Positions 1 to 6,449 of a stretch of 11,045 bases of DNA are shown piece after piece (position 1 is the first letter of the stretch; every line of letters begins with the position of its first letter). A program made the translations under genes and the position numbers. The notes under the pieces were generated by a model, which was not told where the DNA came from, did not search any database, and worked only from the letters and a program-made list of their open reading frames with translations. Source of the stretch: DATAMF01 sp964472565 (GTDB lineage: Bacteria > Chloroflexota > Anaerolineae > Aggregatilineales > Aggregatilineaceae); assembly GCA_964472565.1 (NCBI GenBank), contig CAYYNB010000190.1, forward strand, positions 1 through 11,045, written 5' to 3'.

Positions 1-282
1 TCGCCTCGCTTGTCGAGACGTTGTGTTATCCCGCTTGAATGTGCAAAGTCGAGCTAAGTTAAGCATTTTCCGGCGGGTGAACCCCTCCCTAAATCCCTCC
101 CCGCTGGCGCAGAGAGGGACTTGTGGGCGGCACAAGCAGCGGGGTGGTAGGCGTCAAGTTGGCTGACCCTACGCGAGAAATTTCTTAGCTTAATGCCTAT
201 GTATCGCCATACGCCCCTACGGACGGCGCATCGGGAGCGGGTAGGCAAGCGAGCGCGGCAAGGGAAACGCGGCGAACGAGGA
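1..282. other. gene-free left end with repeat-like sequence
   Basis: I see no convincing gene here. The open frames have low-complexity Arg/Pro/Ala-rich translations and no family resemblance. The stretch lies downstream of the minus-strand operon and would hold its 3' end. Two recognisable pieces are present: a C-rich/G-rich imperfect inverted repeat around 82-120, and a CGCCCCTACG block at 212-221 that matches the arms of the palindrome at 6943-6968. I see no clean rho-independent terminator for the operon. Confidence 0.6.
82..120. repeat. imperfect inverted repeat, probably an interspersed intergenic repeat
   Basis: TCCCTC at 94-99 pairs with GAGGGA at 114-119 around a GC-rich centre. The flanks are rich in C runs on the left and G runs on the right. 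It resembles the short CCCTCCCT/AGGGAGGG intergenic repeats scattered through many Chloroflexota genomes; that likeness is from memory, not from a search. It could act as a weak 3'-end hairpin for the minus-strand operon, but no T-run follows in that direction. Confidence 0.4.
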
Positions 283-831
283 TTATTGACAGTAACGGGA
301 TACGATCTTTTGGGAGCGGGAGACTTCGCTGCCGGTGGATTCGTCAAAGTCGAAAAAGATCACGTACTGGCCGGGGGATGGGGCGCAGAGGCCGACCCAC
401 AGATCGTCATCACCGGGCGGGTTGAACAACAGGCGGATGATACCCGTCGGGTTGGGCAGCGCGGTCCAGCCCCATTGTTTGAACGTGGCCTCATAGGTAG
501 CTGTGATTTCATTCAGGTCAGCAGGCAAGAGATAGATTTGCCGGGCCTGGACATGGGCGTAACGGGGCGCGCCGTCGCTCAAAGCCCAGGCATAGGTGCC
601 TGACTGCGGTTTTGCTTCGCGGATCAGAGTCGATCCGCGCGGGGCAGCGGCGCGGGTGCGCGCGTAGATTTGCTCGACGCGATCCTGTGCCCTGGCGGCG
701 ACAAAATCGGCGCGGAATGTCTGGTAATTCAGCCAGAAGTAGAACAGCAGACACAGCCCGCCACAGCTTACAATCACCGCGAGAAGGGCTAAAACAATCC
801 GGCGCACTATTTTGGAATGGTTTTCGGTCAT
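283..831 (-). CDS. small membrane-anchored protein of unknown function
   Basis: A 182-residue protein that I do not recognise. One hydrophobic segment at about residues 11-34 follows a short N-terminus containing Lys and Arg (SKIVRR), so the rest is probably held outside the membrane. Residues 40-70 are Ala/Arg-rich and probably helical. The C-terminal part has a mixed alpha/beta look with aromatic residues (FKQWGW, YVIFFDFDE). The ATG lies 4 nt after the stop codon of the upstream penicillin acylase on the same strand, with only a weak purine-rich stretch before it, so the two genes are very likely one operon with coupled translation. A role linked to the acylase, such as partner or membrane tether, is inferred from this arrangement alone. 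The frame is intact and ends with TAA. Confidence 0.72.
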   Translation of the reverse strand: MTENHSKIVRRIVLALLAVIVSCGGLCLLFYFWLNYQTFRADFVAARAQDRVEQIYARTRAAAPRGSTLIREAKPQSGTYAWALSDGAPRYAHVQARQIYLLPADLNEITATYEATFKQWGWTALPNPTGIIRLLFNPPGDDDLWVGLCAPSPGQYVIFFDFDESTGSEVSRSQKIVSRYCQ

Positions 832-835
832 CGGC

Positions 836-3217
836 TTACTCGTCGGGCGGCGGTGTGGGCAGATCAGGGGCGACGGGTTCGAGCGCTAACATGGCATCGG
901 CGGCGGCTTCGATGCTGGCGTTTTCCCAGAGCATGGGATGGTATTCGATGAAACGCCAGGGGTCGATCATGTCGTCGTAGTGGGCGCTGGCGAGATGGTT
1001 GCTTTGACCCGTCGTGAGCATGGCGCGGCTGGACTCAAAATTACTCAGGTCGATGATCAGGCGGGCGGAAGGCGCGGCGACGATTTGGAAACGACGATCC
1101 GGCGAGGTCAGGCTGGGCGTGGTGTTGATCGTGTCGGCGCTGCCGCTGACCGGAAACGGGCCTTGATTAAAGCGGTCTTCGATGACGCTGACGCCAAAAA
1201 TATCGGTGAGGACGTGGGTAAACCGCACGGTATGGAGCGCGCCCCAGGTCCAGGTGGTGCGGTCATCACCTGACCGTTTGGTGACATCGGCAATTGCCTG
1301 TTCAAAGGCGCGGCGCAGGACGGCATCGCGGCGTTCCGTGACCTGCTCGGTTTGCACATCGTCCCACCAGGGATGGTTTGGATAGTCGAGCAGTTCGAGT
1401 ATGGCCTGCTGAACGTTGGGACAGTCACAGGGGACCGTGCCGAGTTCGTCGGCATAGGTGTATTCCAACAGCCGCAGCCAAAACGCCGAAAACAACGCGG
1501 CCTGAGCGCTGTCCATATCAAAGCGGAAATCCCACCCCGCCAACCAGGACCGCATCTCGATCAGGGATTCGTCTTCCAGATCAATATCGAGCAGATAGGG
1601 TAATAACTGCGCGGCGAAGGGGCTGGTGGTGTCGCTCTGGATGGCGGCAAAGGTTTCGATGGTGTGGCTGGCGCGATCTTGCAGCAAGGCTTCAATTTCC
1701 GCCTGACTGTTCGAGGCGATGATATATCCCTCGGCGGGGTTGTAGGTCGAGGGCAAGTCAGCAAAGGCGACATAACCGGACCACTCGGACGCGGCCCCCG
1801 GATGGGTGACGGGGATCAAACCGGCCTCAGCGGAGGAGCGGCGCGGGACATTCCCGGCGACCTGATAGCCGATATGACCCTGCACATCGGCATAGAGCGC
1901 ATGGACGGCAGCCCCACCCCAGGTTTGGAGCGCAGCGCGGAAGTCGTACCAGTTTTCGGCGCGATCCAGCCGCAGCAGGGCACCAATAGGATCGGCGGGG
2001 GTACGATAGCCGGACCACAACACGACGAGCGCCTGATCCCCCGGCGATCCATCTTCGGTGAGGGGAAGCAGCGGCCCGGCATGGGTCTGGTAGATGGTGA
2101 GGGGGAGCGGCTCCTCTTCGTTATTGATGGTCAGCAGTTCCTCACGCACGGTGAGATCGCGCCAAACGCCATCCCATTCATACTGCATGGGATTAGCGGG
2201 GTTAAGCTGGACGACAAGCACATCCTGCTCATCGATTCCGGCACTGGTGAAGCCCCAGGCGATGGTGTCATTGTGGCCCATCCAGACGGCGGGCAAACCG
2301 GGGACACTCAATCCGGTGACGTGGTAGGGACAGGCGGCGGAAACCCCGACGCAGTAGAGGCCGATTTCATACCAGGGCGACGGAATCTGGATAGGGAGAT
2401 TGGGCGCAACAGCCAGCAACGGCAGGCCGGATGCAGTCCTATCACCGGAAACCACCCACCCGCTGCCATCGAGCATTTGACGCGGGCCGATCAGATCAAA
2501 CAGCGCCAGCGCTGAGTCCAGAGGCAGGCGGGTGTAATCGGCGGGCAGCGCGGCGGGCAGCGGCACCAGCAAGGACAGCATACTGGCATCGACCAGAGTC
2601 AGATCGCGGGCGGTGGCGAGTTCCTGGGAGACATTGCCGCTCATTTCCCAGCGCAAGGCCACCTCCCAGGCAAGCGAATCCTGGGGGGTCCAGGGCTGGA
2701 CGGTGACTTGATCGAGGCGCAGATCGAGCACGGTATATTCAAGGGCGAGTTCACCCGGCGAGCGGCCCTCAATGTAGGCGTTCACGCCCGCCGTATAGGC
2801 ATCCAGGGCGAGGCGCGCTTCGGGGGACGCGGCTTCCCAGTTGGCCTGGGCGATCTGATCCCAGCCGAGGGTACGGGCGAGGCGATCAATCGCCTGCACC
2901 TTGTCATTCTGGCCGAGCAGTTCGCTCAAGGTGCCGCGCCCGATGCGGCGGCTAACATCCATCTGCCACCAGCGATCCTGGGCATGGACAAACCCCTGGG
3001 CAAAAAACAGATCGTAGCGCGTGGCGGCGTAAATATGCGCAATGCCCCACGTATCCCGGTAAATGCGGGTTTCGCGCTGCATGCCTTCGATGCTCATTTC
3101 GCCTTCCTGTTTGGGGAGCGGGCGGCGATAGGCATAATAGGCCCAGGCACTCAGAATGAGGGCGGCGATCAGGATGGCAGCGCCGAGGATGATCATAATT
3201 TTGCGGAGGATTTTCAT
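836..3217 (-). CDS. penicillin acylase family Ntn hydrolase, membrane-anchored
   Basis: A 793-residue member of the penicillin amidase family (peptidase family S45), which hydrolyses amide bonds of beta-lactam side chains, acyl-homoserine lactones or other N-acyl compounds; the substrate cannot be read from sequence. Residues 7-28 are a hydrophobic signal or anchor segment. The alpha-chain region follows, with the family signature RDTWGIAHIYA at 54-64 and FFAQGFVHAQDRWWQMD at 71-87. The beta-chain start is at 251-257 (GSGWVVS), making Ser252 the likely processed N-terminal nucleophile, followed by IPSPWYEIGL at 278-287. The motif is one residue shorter than the usual GSNNW/GSNAW, and ANDPHL has become AVAPNL, so activity is uncertain. 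I chose the ATG at 3217 because it starts just before the hydrophobic segment; it lacks a clear Shine-Dalgarno. An upstream in-frame ATG at 3307 would run across the divergent promoter region. First gene of an operon with the 182-residue protein. Confidence 0.9.
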   Translation of the reverse strand: MKILRKIMIILGAAILIAALILSAWAYYAYRRPLPKQEGEMSIEGMQRETRIYRDTWGIAHIYAATRYDLFFAQGFVHAQDRWWQMDVSRRIGRGTLSELLGQNDKVQAIDRLARTLGWDQIAQANWEAASPEARLALDAYTAGVNAYIEGRSPGELALEYTVLDLRLDQVTVQPWTPQDSLAWEVALRWEMSGNVSQELATARDLTLVDASMLSLLVPLPAALPADYTRLPLDSALALFDLIGPRQMLDGSGWVVSGDRTASGLPLLAVAPNLPIQIPSPWYEIGLYCVGVSAACPYHVTGLSVPGLPAVWMGHNDTIAWGFTSAGIDEQDVLVVQLNPANPMQYEWDGVWRDLTVREELLTINNEEEPLPLTIYQTHAGPLLPLTEDGSPGDQALVVLWSGYRTPADPIGALLRLDRAENWYDFRAALQTWGGAAVHALYADVQGHIGYQVAGNVPRRSSAEAGLIPVTHPGAASEWSGYVAFADLPSTYNPAEGYIIASNSQAEIEALLQDRASHTIETFAAIQSDTTSPFAAQLLPYLLDIDLEDESLIEMRSWLAGWDFRFDMDSAQAALFSAFWLRLLEYTYADELGTVPCDCPNVQQAILELLDYPNHPWWDDVQTEQVTERRDAVLRRAFEQAIADVTKRSGDDRTTWTWGALHTVRFTHVLTDIFGVSVIEDRFNQGPFPVSGSADTINTTPSLTSPDRRFQIVAAPSARLIIDLSNFESSRAMLTTGQSNHLASAHYDDMIDPWRFIEYHPMLWENASIEAAADAMLALEPVAPDLPTPPPDE

Positions 3218-3287
3218 GGGGCTGGTTTGTAGCACGGGGCGCAAAAAGCGGCAAATATTGGTATGATAGAAAAAAGGAGGTCTGCCG
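3218..3287. promoter_or_regulatory. short divergent promoter region
   Basis: Seventy bases separate the minus-strand acylase from the plus-strand DUF1902-like gene. On the plus strand, TATGAT at 3262-3267 is a good -10 element without a clear -35, and AAGGAGG at 3274-3280 is a strong ribosome binding site 7 nt before the ATG at 3288. On the minus strand, possible -10 elements are TATCAT (complement of 3263-3268, overlapping the plus-strand one) and TACAAA (complement of 3226-3231). The second would give an almost leaderless acylase mRNA, consistent with the missing Shine-Dalgarno. Confidence 0.5.
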
Positions 3288-3521
3288 ATGAGTGAGCCGC
3301 GCAGCACAGTGACAGTTCATGTGGAATACAATACAGAGGATGCCAGCCCGGTTTATGTAGCATCGTGCGACGAGTTGACGTTCACAACGGACGGAAATAC
3401 GTTTGAAGAAATGCTGGAACGAGTGCGTGAGTGTCTGGTGCTTAATCTTCAGGATACTGACAGCGTAACCGAGTTCAATGTAGCACAGAATCCACGTATA
3501 TACTACCCCAATCCAGATTAA
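3288..3521 (+). CDS. HicB/DUF1902-like small protein, no partner toxin seen
   Basis: A 77-residue acidic protein with the pattern of the HicB/DUF1902 fold: an N-terminal beta hairpin (TVTVHVEYN), a second strand with VYVASCDELTFTTDGNTFEEM at about 22-42, then a helix (LERVRECLVLNL). Proteins of this kind are usually antitoxins or antitoxin-like partners of HicA mRNA interferases. No HicA gene lies next to it: the upstream neighbour is the divergent acylase, and only 82 nt separate it from HMG-CoA reductase. The start is well supported by AAGGAGG 7 nt upstream. No C-terminal DNA-binding domain is visible, so autoregulation in the HicB manner is not supported. The family assignment rests on pattern only; an unrelated small alpha/beta protein is possible. 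Confidence 0.62.
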   Translation: MSEPRSTVTVHVEYNTEDASPVYVASCDELTFTTDGNTFEEMLERVRECLVLNLQDTDSVTEFNVAQNPRIYYPNPD

Positions 3522-3603
3522 CCCCCTCTCGCCTATTTTTTCACCCGCTGGGCGCTGTTATGGCATAATGGTGCTGTAGAATTATTTCAGGAAGGAAACA
3601 CGT
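3522..3603 (+). promoter_or_regulatory. promoter and ribosome binding site of HMG-CoA reductase
   Basis: An extended -10-like TG-G-CATAAT (3561-3569) and a second candidate TAGAAT (3577-3582) precede GGAAGGA at 3590-3596, which lies 7 nt before the ATG at 3604. A T-run at 3536-3541 follows the preceding gene but has no convincing hairpin, so some read-through from the DUF1902-like gene is possible. Confidence 0.5.
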
Positions 3604-4908
3604 ATGAGCACAGGACGAGGGCGGCGTTCATCGCGGCTGCCGGGATTTTACCAGCGGTCATTGGCGGAACGGGCGGCGATTGTCGCGCAGTGGGCGGACC
3701 TGACCCGCGAAGAACAGGCGGTGCTGCTGGGCCTGTCGGGGCTGAATCCGCAGCAGGCCGAGCATATGATAGAAAATGTGGTCGGCGTGTATGCGCTGCC
3801 GTTCGGCGTGGCGACGAATTTTTTGATCAACGGCGATGATCACCTGATCCCGATGGTGGTGGAAGAGCCAAGCATCGTCGCGGGGGTGAGCTACGCGGCA
3901 AAACTGGCGCGCGGCGGCGGCGGATTCATCACGACGGCGGACGATCCGGTGATGATCGGGCAGATGCAAGTGCTGGACGTGGAGAATGTCTATGCGGCGG
4001 CGGGGCGCATCTGGGAGGCGCGCGAGCAGTTGATGGACGAGGCGAACTGCTGTGATCGCACGCTGGTAGAACTCGGCGGCGGGGCACGCGGCATCGAACT
4101 GCGCCCGCTGATCGATACGCCGATTGGCCCGATGCTGATCGTCCACCTGCTGTTCGATGTGCGGGATGCGATGGGCGCAAACGCGATCAACACGACGTGC
4201 GAGCGGCTGGCCCCGATCATCGAAGCATTAACGGGCGGGCGCGTGAATCTGCGGATTCTGAGCAATCTCGCGGATCGACGCAAGGCCACCGCGAGCTGTA
4301 TTGTTCCGGCGGAAGAACTCACGGCAGAGGGGATGTCCGGGCAGGACGTGGCGCGGGCAATTGTCGAGGCGGCGGCGTTCGCACAGGTCGATCCGTACCG
4401 GGCGGCGACACATAATAAAGGCGTGATGAACGGTATCGATGCGGTGGCACTGGCGACGGGCAACGATTGGCGGGCGCTCGAAGCGGGGGCGCATGCTTAC
4501 GCCGCGCGGAGTGGGCGTTATTCGTCTATGACGGACTGGTGGCAGGACGACAAAGGCGATCTGCGCGGGCGGATCGAGGTGCCGCTGGCTGTGGGTACGG
4601 TGGGCGGAGCGACGCGGGTGCATCCGGCGGCACAGGTGGCGCTCAAGATTCTCGGCACGAAGTCGGCCAGCGAACTGGCACAGATCATGGCAGCGGTGGG
4701 ACTGGCGCAGAATCTCGCGGCGATCCGGGCGCTGGCAACCGAAGGCATCCAGCGCGGGCATATGAGTCTGCACGCGAAACAGATGGCGGTGGCGGCAGGC
4801 GCGAAGGATCACGAGGTGATGGCGGTGGCCCAGCAGATGGTCGAAGAGAAGCAGATCAGCACCGAACGGGCGGCGGAACTGCTCGAACAGATGCGCGAAG
4901 GGAAATAG
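3604..4908 (+). CDS. mvaA: hydroxymethylglutaryl-CoA reductase, class II
   Basis: A cytosolic 434-residue enzyme that reduces HMG-CoA to mevalonate with two NAD(P)H, the committed step of the mevalonate pathway. The family signature is clear: ENVVGVYALPFGVATNFLIN (57-76), IPMVVEEPSIVAG (82-94), DVRDAMGANAINT (185-197), THNKGVMNGIDAV (269-281), TGNDWRA (285-291) and RGHMSLHA (384-391). The catalytic residues of the Pseudomonas mevalonii enzyme (Glu83, Lys267, Asp283, His381) correspond here to Glu88, Lys272, Asp288 and His386, a constant offset of five. Asp151 falls at the offset position of Asp146, reported to favour NADH there; NADH use is therefore an inference. There is no N-terminal membrane region, as expected for class II, and the length matches the 428-residue P. 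mevalonii protein. The start has a good ribosome binding site. Class II enzymes can be catabolic, but an HMG-CoA synthase 3.7 kb downstream points to biosynthesis. Confidence 0.96.
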   Translation: MSTGRGRRSSRLPGFYQRSLAERAAIVAQWADLTREEQAVLLGLSGLNPQQAEHMIENVVGVYALPFGVATNFLINGDDHLIPMVVEEPSIVAGVSYAAKLARGGGGFITTADDPVMIGQMQVLDVENVYAAAGRIWEAREQLMDEANCCDRTLVELGGGARGIELRPLIDTPIGPMLIVHLLFDVRDAMGANAINTTCERLAPIIEALTGGRVNLRILSNLADRRKATASCIVPAEELTAEGMSGQDVARAIVEAAAFAQVDPYRAATHNKGVMNGIDAVALATGNDWRALEAGAHAYAARSGRYSSMTDWWQDDKGDLRGRIEVPLAVGTVGGATRVHPAAQVALKILGTKSASELAQIMAAVGLAQNLAAIRALATEGIQRGHMSLHAKQMAVAAGAKDHEVMAVAQQMVEEKQISTERAAELLEQMREGK

Positions 4909-4955
4909 TCAGGTTTCCGATCTGTAATCGTCAGGCACGGTAGCAATCCAATTAG

Positions 4956-4993
4956 TATAATCAAAATAGGTCACAAATGAGTACAAGCGGAGG
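4956..4993 (+). promoter_or_regulatory. promoter -10 and ribosome binding site of the PA14 gene
   Basis: A consensus TATAAT lies at 4956-4961 with no recognisable -35. GGAGG at 4989-4993 sits 7 nt before the ATG at 5001. This decides the start in favour of 5001 over the in-frame ATG at 4977, which has no ribosome binding site and would put eight polar residues before the signal peptide. Confidence 0.6.
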
Positions 4994-5000
4994 ACCAGAA

Positions 5001-6310
5001 ATGAAACGGATTGCACCTCTTGTCGTCATTTTCATTCTGACACTGGTGGCGGTGTTACCAACGCCTTTCAGGGGGCAGGTCCAGGCCCAGGGCAGCACGG
5101 TCTGGTTTGCGGAATATTACAACAACGAATATCTCATTGGTTCACCCGCATTTACCCGGCAGGAAGGAAATTTGCAGTTAAACTGGGGGACAAACGCGCC
5201 GGGATCGGGCGTGAACGCGGATAACTGGAGCGCACGCTTTGCCGCCGATCCTTATTTTCAGGATGGCACCTACCGGTTCTATATTCTGGCGGATGACGGA
5301 GTCAAACTGTGGATTGATTTTCCGCCCGATAAAAAGGCGACCATCGATACCTATAACGCCCCAAAGGCCGGTGTCACCCTGACAGCGGATGTCACGCTGA
5401 CGGCGGGGTATCACCATATCCAGGTGGATTTCCGCGAAATGACCGGCGATGCGTATCTCTATGTGTCATGGGAAAAACTGAGCGGAGGATCGACCAGCGG
5501 GCCGGGATTCCCGGTGCCGCCGCAGTCGCTCAACATCAATAGCTGGACGGCGCAGTATTACAATAACGGCGCGCTGGCGGGCGCTCCGGTGGTGACACAG
5601 GTGGAAACCAGCCCGACGCATAACTGGGGCGTGAATGCGCCAGTGTCCGGCGTCCCGGCGGATTTGTTCTCGGCGCGGTGGACCGCCTACCCCACGCTCA
5701 ACGCGGGCACGTATACGATCACGGCGCAGGCAGATGACGGCGTGCGGGTGTATGTCAACGGCGTGATGCTGATCAACGAGTTTCACGGGGCGAGCGGCCA
5801 GACGTATACCAATACGTTTAATCTGCAAGCCGGACAGCACAGCTTTGTGGTGGAATACTACGATTACCAGGGCAACGCGTTCCTGAATTTCAACGTGACG
5901 CTTCCCAGCAGCACGAGCAGCCCCACAACGCCAGCAGGCGGGCCGACACTGACCGTCACGGCGTACCGGCTGAATGTGCGCTCGGCTCCNNNNNNNNNNN
6001 NNNNNNNNNNNNNNNNNNNNNNNNNNNNNNNNNNNNNNNNNNNNNNNNNNNNNNNNNNNNNNNNNNNNNNNNNNNNNNNNNNNNNNNNNGCAGCTATGGG
6101 CGCGTGCTCCCCGGCGATCCGAATAATATGCGCTCAGCCCCGAATTTCGGCGCGACGGTGCTGGGCCAGATTCCCGCTGGAGCGGCGTTTTATGTGGTCG
6201 CGGGGCCGACCTGCGGCGATAACGGCGCGTGGTGGCAGGTGTACTATAACGGCGTGAGCGGCTGGACGCTCGAAGGGCAGTACAGCTCGTACTGGCTGGA
6301 ACCGATCTAA
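5001..6310 (+). CDS. secreted PA14-PA14-SH3 protein, interrupted by an assembly gap
   Basis: A probable exported cell-surface or matrix protein. Residues 1-30 form a signal peptide (MKRIAPLVVIFILTLVAVLP, then an Ala-Gln-rich cleavage region near VQAQ). Two PA14 beta-barrel domains follow at about 33-160 and 181-302. Each has the WXAXYYNN start, the NWGXNAP(V/G)SGV motif and a DDGV(K/R)(L/V)(W/Y)(I/V) core; they are clear tandem paralogues. PA14 domains commonly bind glycans. After a Ser/Thr/Pro linker, a bacterial SH3 domain begins (LNVRSAP, about 324-330) and runs into 100 N bases. After the gap, the sequence from 6092 encodes the end of an SH3 domain with NNMRSAP, VLGQIPAG, WWQVYYNG and YWLEPI, in a different frame relative to the N run, as expected if the gap size is arbitrary. 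I treat both parts as one gene; the missing length is unknown. No enzymatic domain is seen. Confidence 0.82.
5990..6089. other. scaffold gap of 100 N
   Basis: Exactly 100 unknown bases, the usual placeholder for a gap of unknown size. It falls inside SH3 repeat sequence: RSAP-type motifs occur on both sides, suggesting that tandem SH3 copies prevented assembly. Confidence 0.97.
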
Positions 6311-6335
6311 TCGGGTGATGAATTTGCTGTGAACG

Positions 6336-6369
6336 AAAAAATCCCTTCTCCGGTGAGAGGGGATTTTTT
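6336..6369 (+). terminator. strong, probably bidirectional terminator
   Basis: The arms AAAAAATCCCTTCTC (6336-6350) and GAGAGGGGATTTTTT (6355-6369) form a 15-bp stem with a single G-U pair and a CGGT loop, with T-runs suited to both directions. It ends the PA14 gene 26 nt after its stop codon and separates it from the TIR-SUMF1 gene. Confidence 0.9.
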
Positions 6370-6388
6370 GTTTGGCGGGGAATGTCAG

Positions 6389-6443
6389 TATGATAGAGAT
6401 GAGTGGGGCAATTGGCCCCTACATTCGGATTCTGTTGGGGGGA
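6389..6443 (+). promoter_or_regulatory. promoter and leader of the TIR-SUMF1 gene
   Basis: TATGAT at 6389-6394 is a plausible -10 (TTTTGT at 6366-6371 is a weak -35 with 17-nt spacing, inside the terminator T-run). A G-run at 6437-6442 acts as the ribosome binding site about 7 nt before the ATG at 6450. The leader contains a small GGGGC/GCCCC hairpin at 6405-6419. Confidence 0.45.
6405..6419. repeat. short degenerate copy of the GGGGCAATT palindrome
   Basis: GGGGC-AATTG-GCCCC, followed by TAC, has the same arms as the palindrome at 6943-6968 but lacks its central part. It lies in the leader of the TIR-SUMF1 gene, before the chosen start. Confidence 0.5.
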
Positions 6444-6449
6444 ATGAGG

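Noticed and set aside
54..347. 97-residue minus-strand open frame at the left end
   Set aside because: Arg/Pro/Ala-rich composition, overlaps the real 182-residue gene on the same strand in another frame, covers repeat sequence, and has no family resemblance.
1664..2515. 283-residue plus-strand open frame inside the acylase
   Set aside because: It lies wholly within the well-supported penicillin acylase on the other strand; its translation is Gly/Ile/Asp-rich without motifs, a common shadow in GC-rich DNA.
3218..3307. Start of the acylase at 3307
   Set aside because: It would add 30 polar residues before the signal anchor, has no ribosome binding site and runs through the divergent promoter and the start of the DUF1902-like gene.
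6372..6449. Longer N-terminus of the TIR-SUMF1 protein (TTG at 6372 or ATG at 6390, 6399 or 6444)
   Set aside because: The extra residues come from the terminator flank and a repeat copy, do not belong to the TIR fold, and the ATG at 6450 begins exactly at the first TIR strand.
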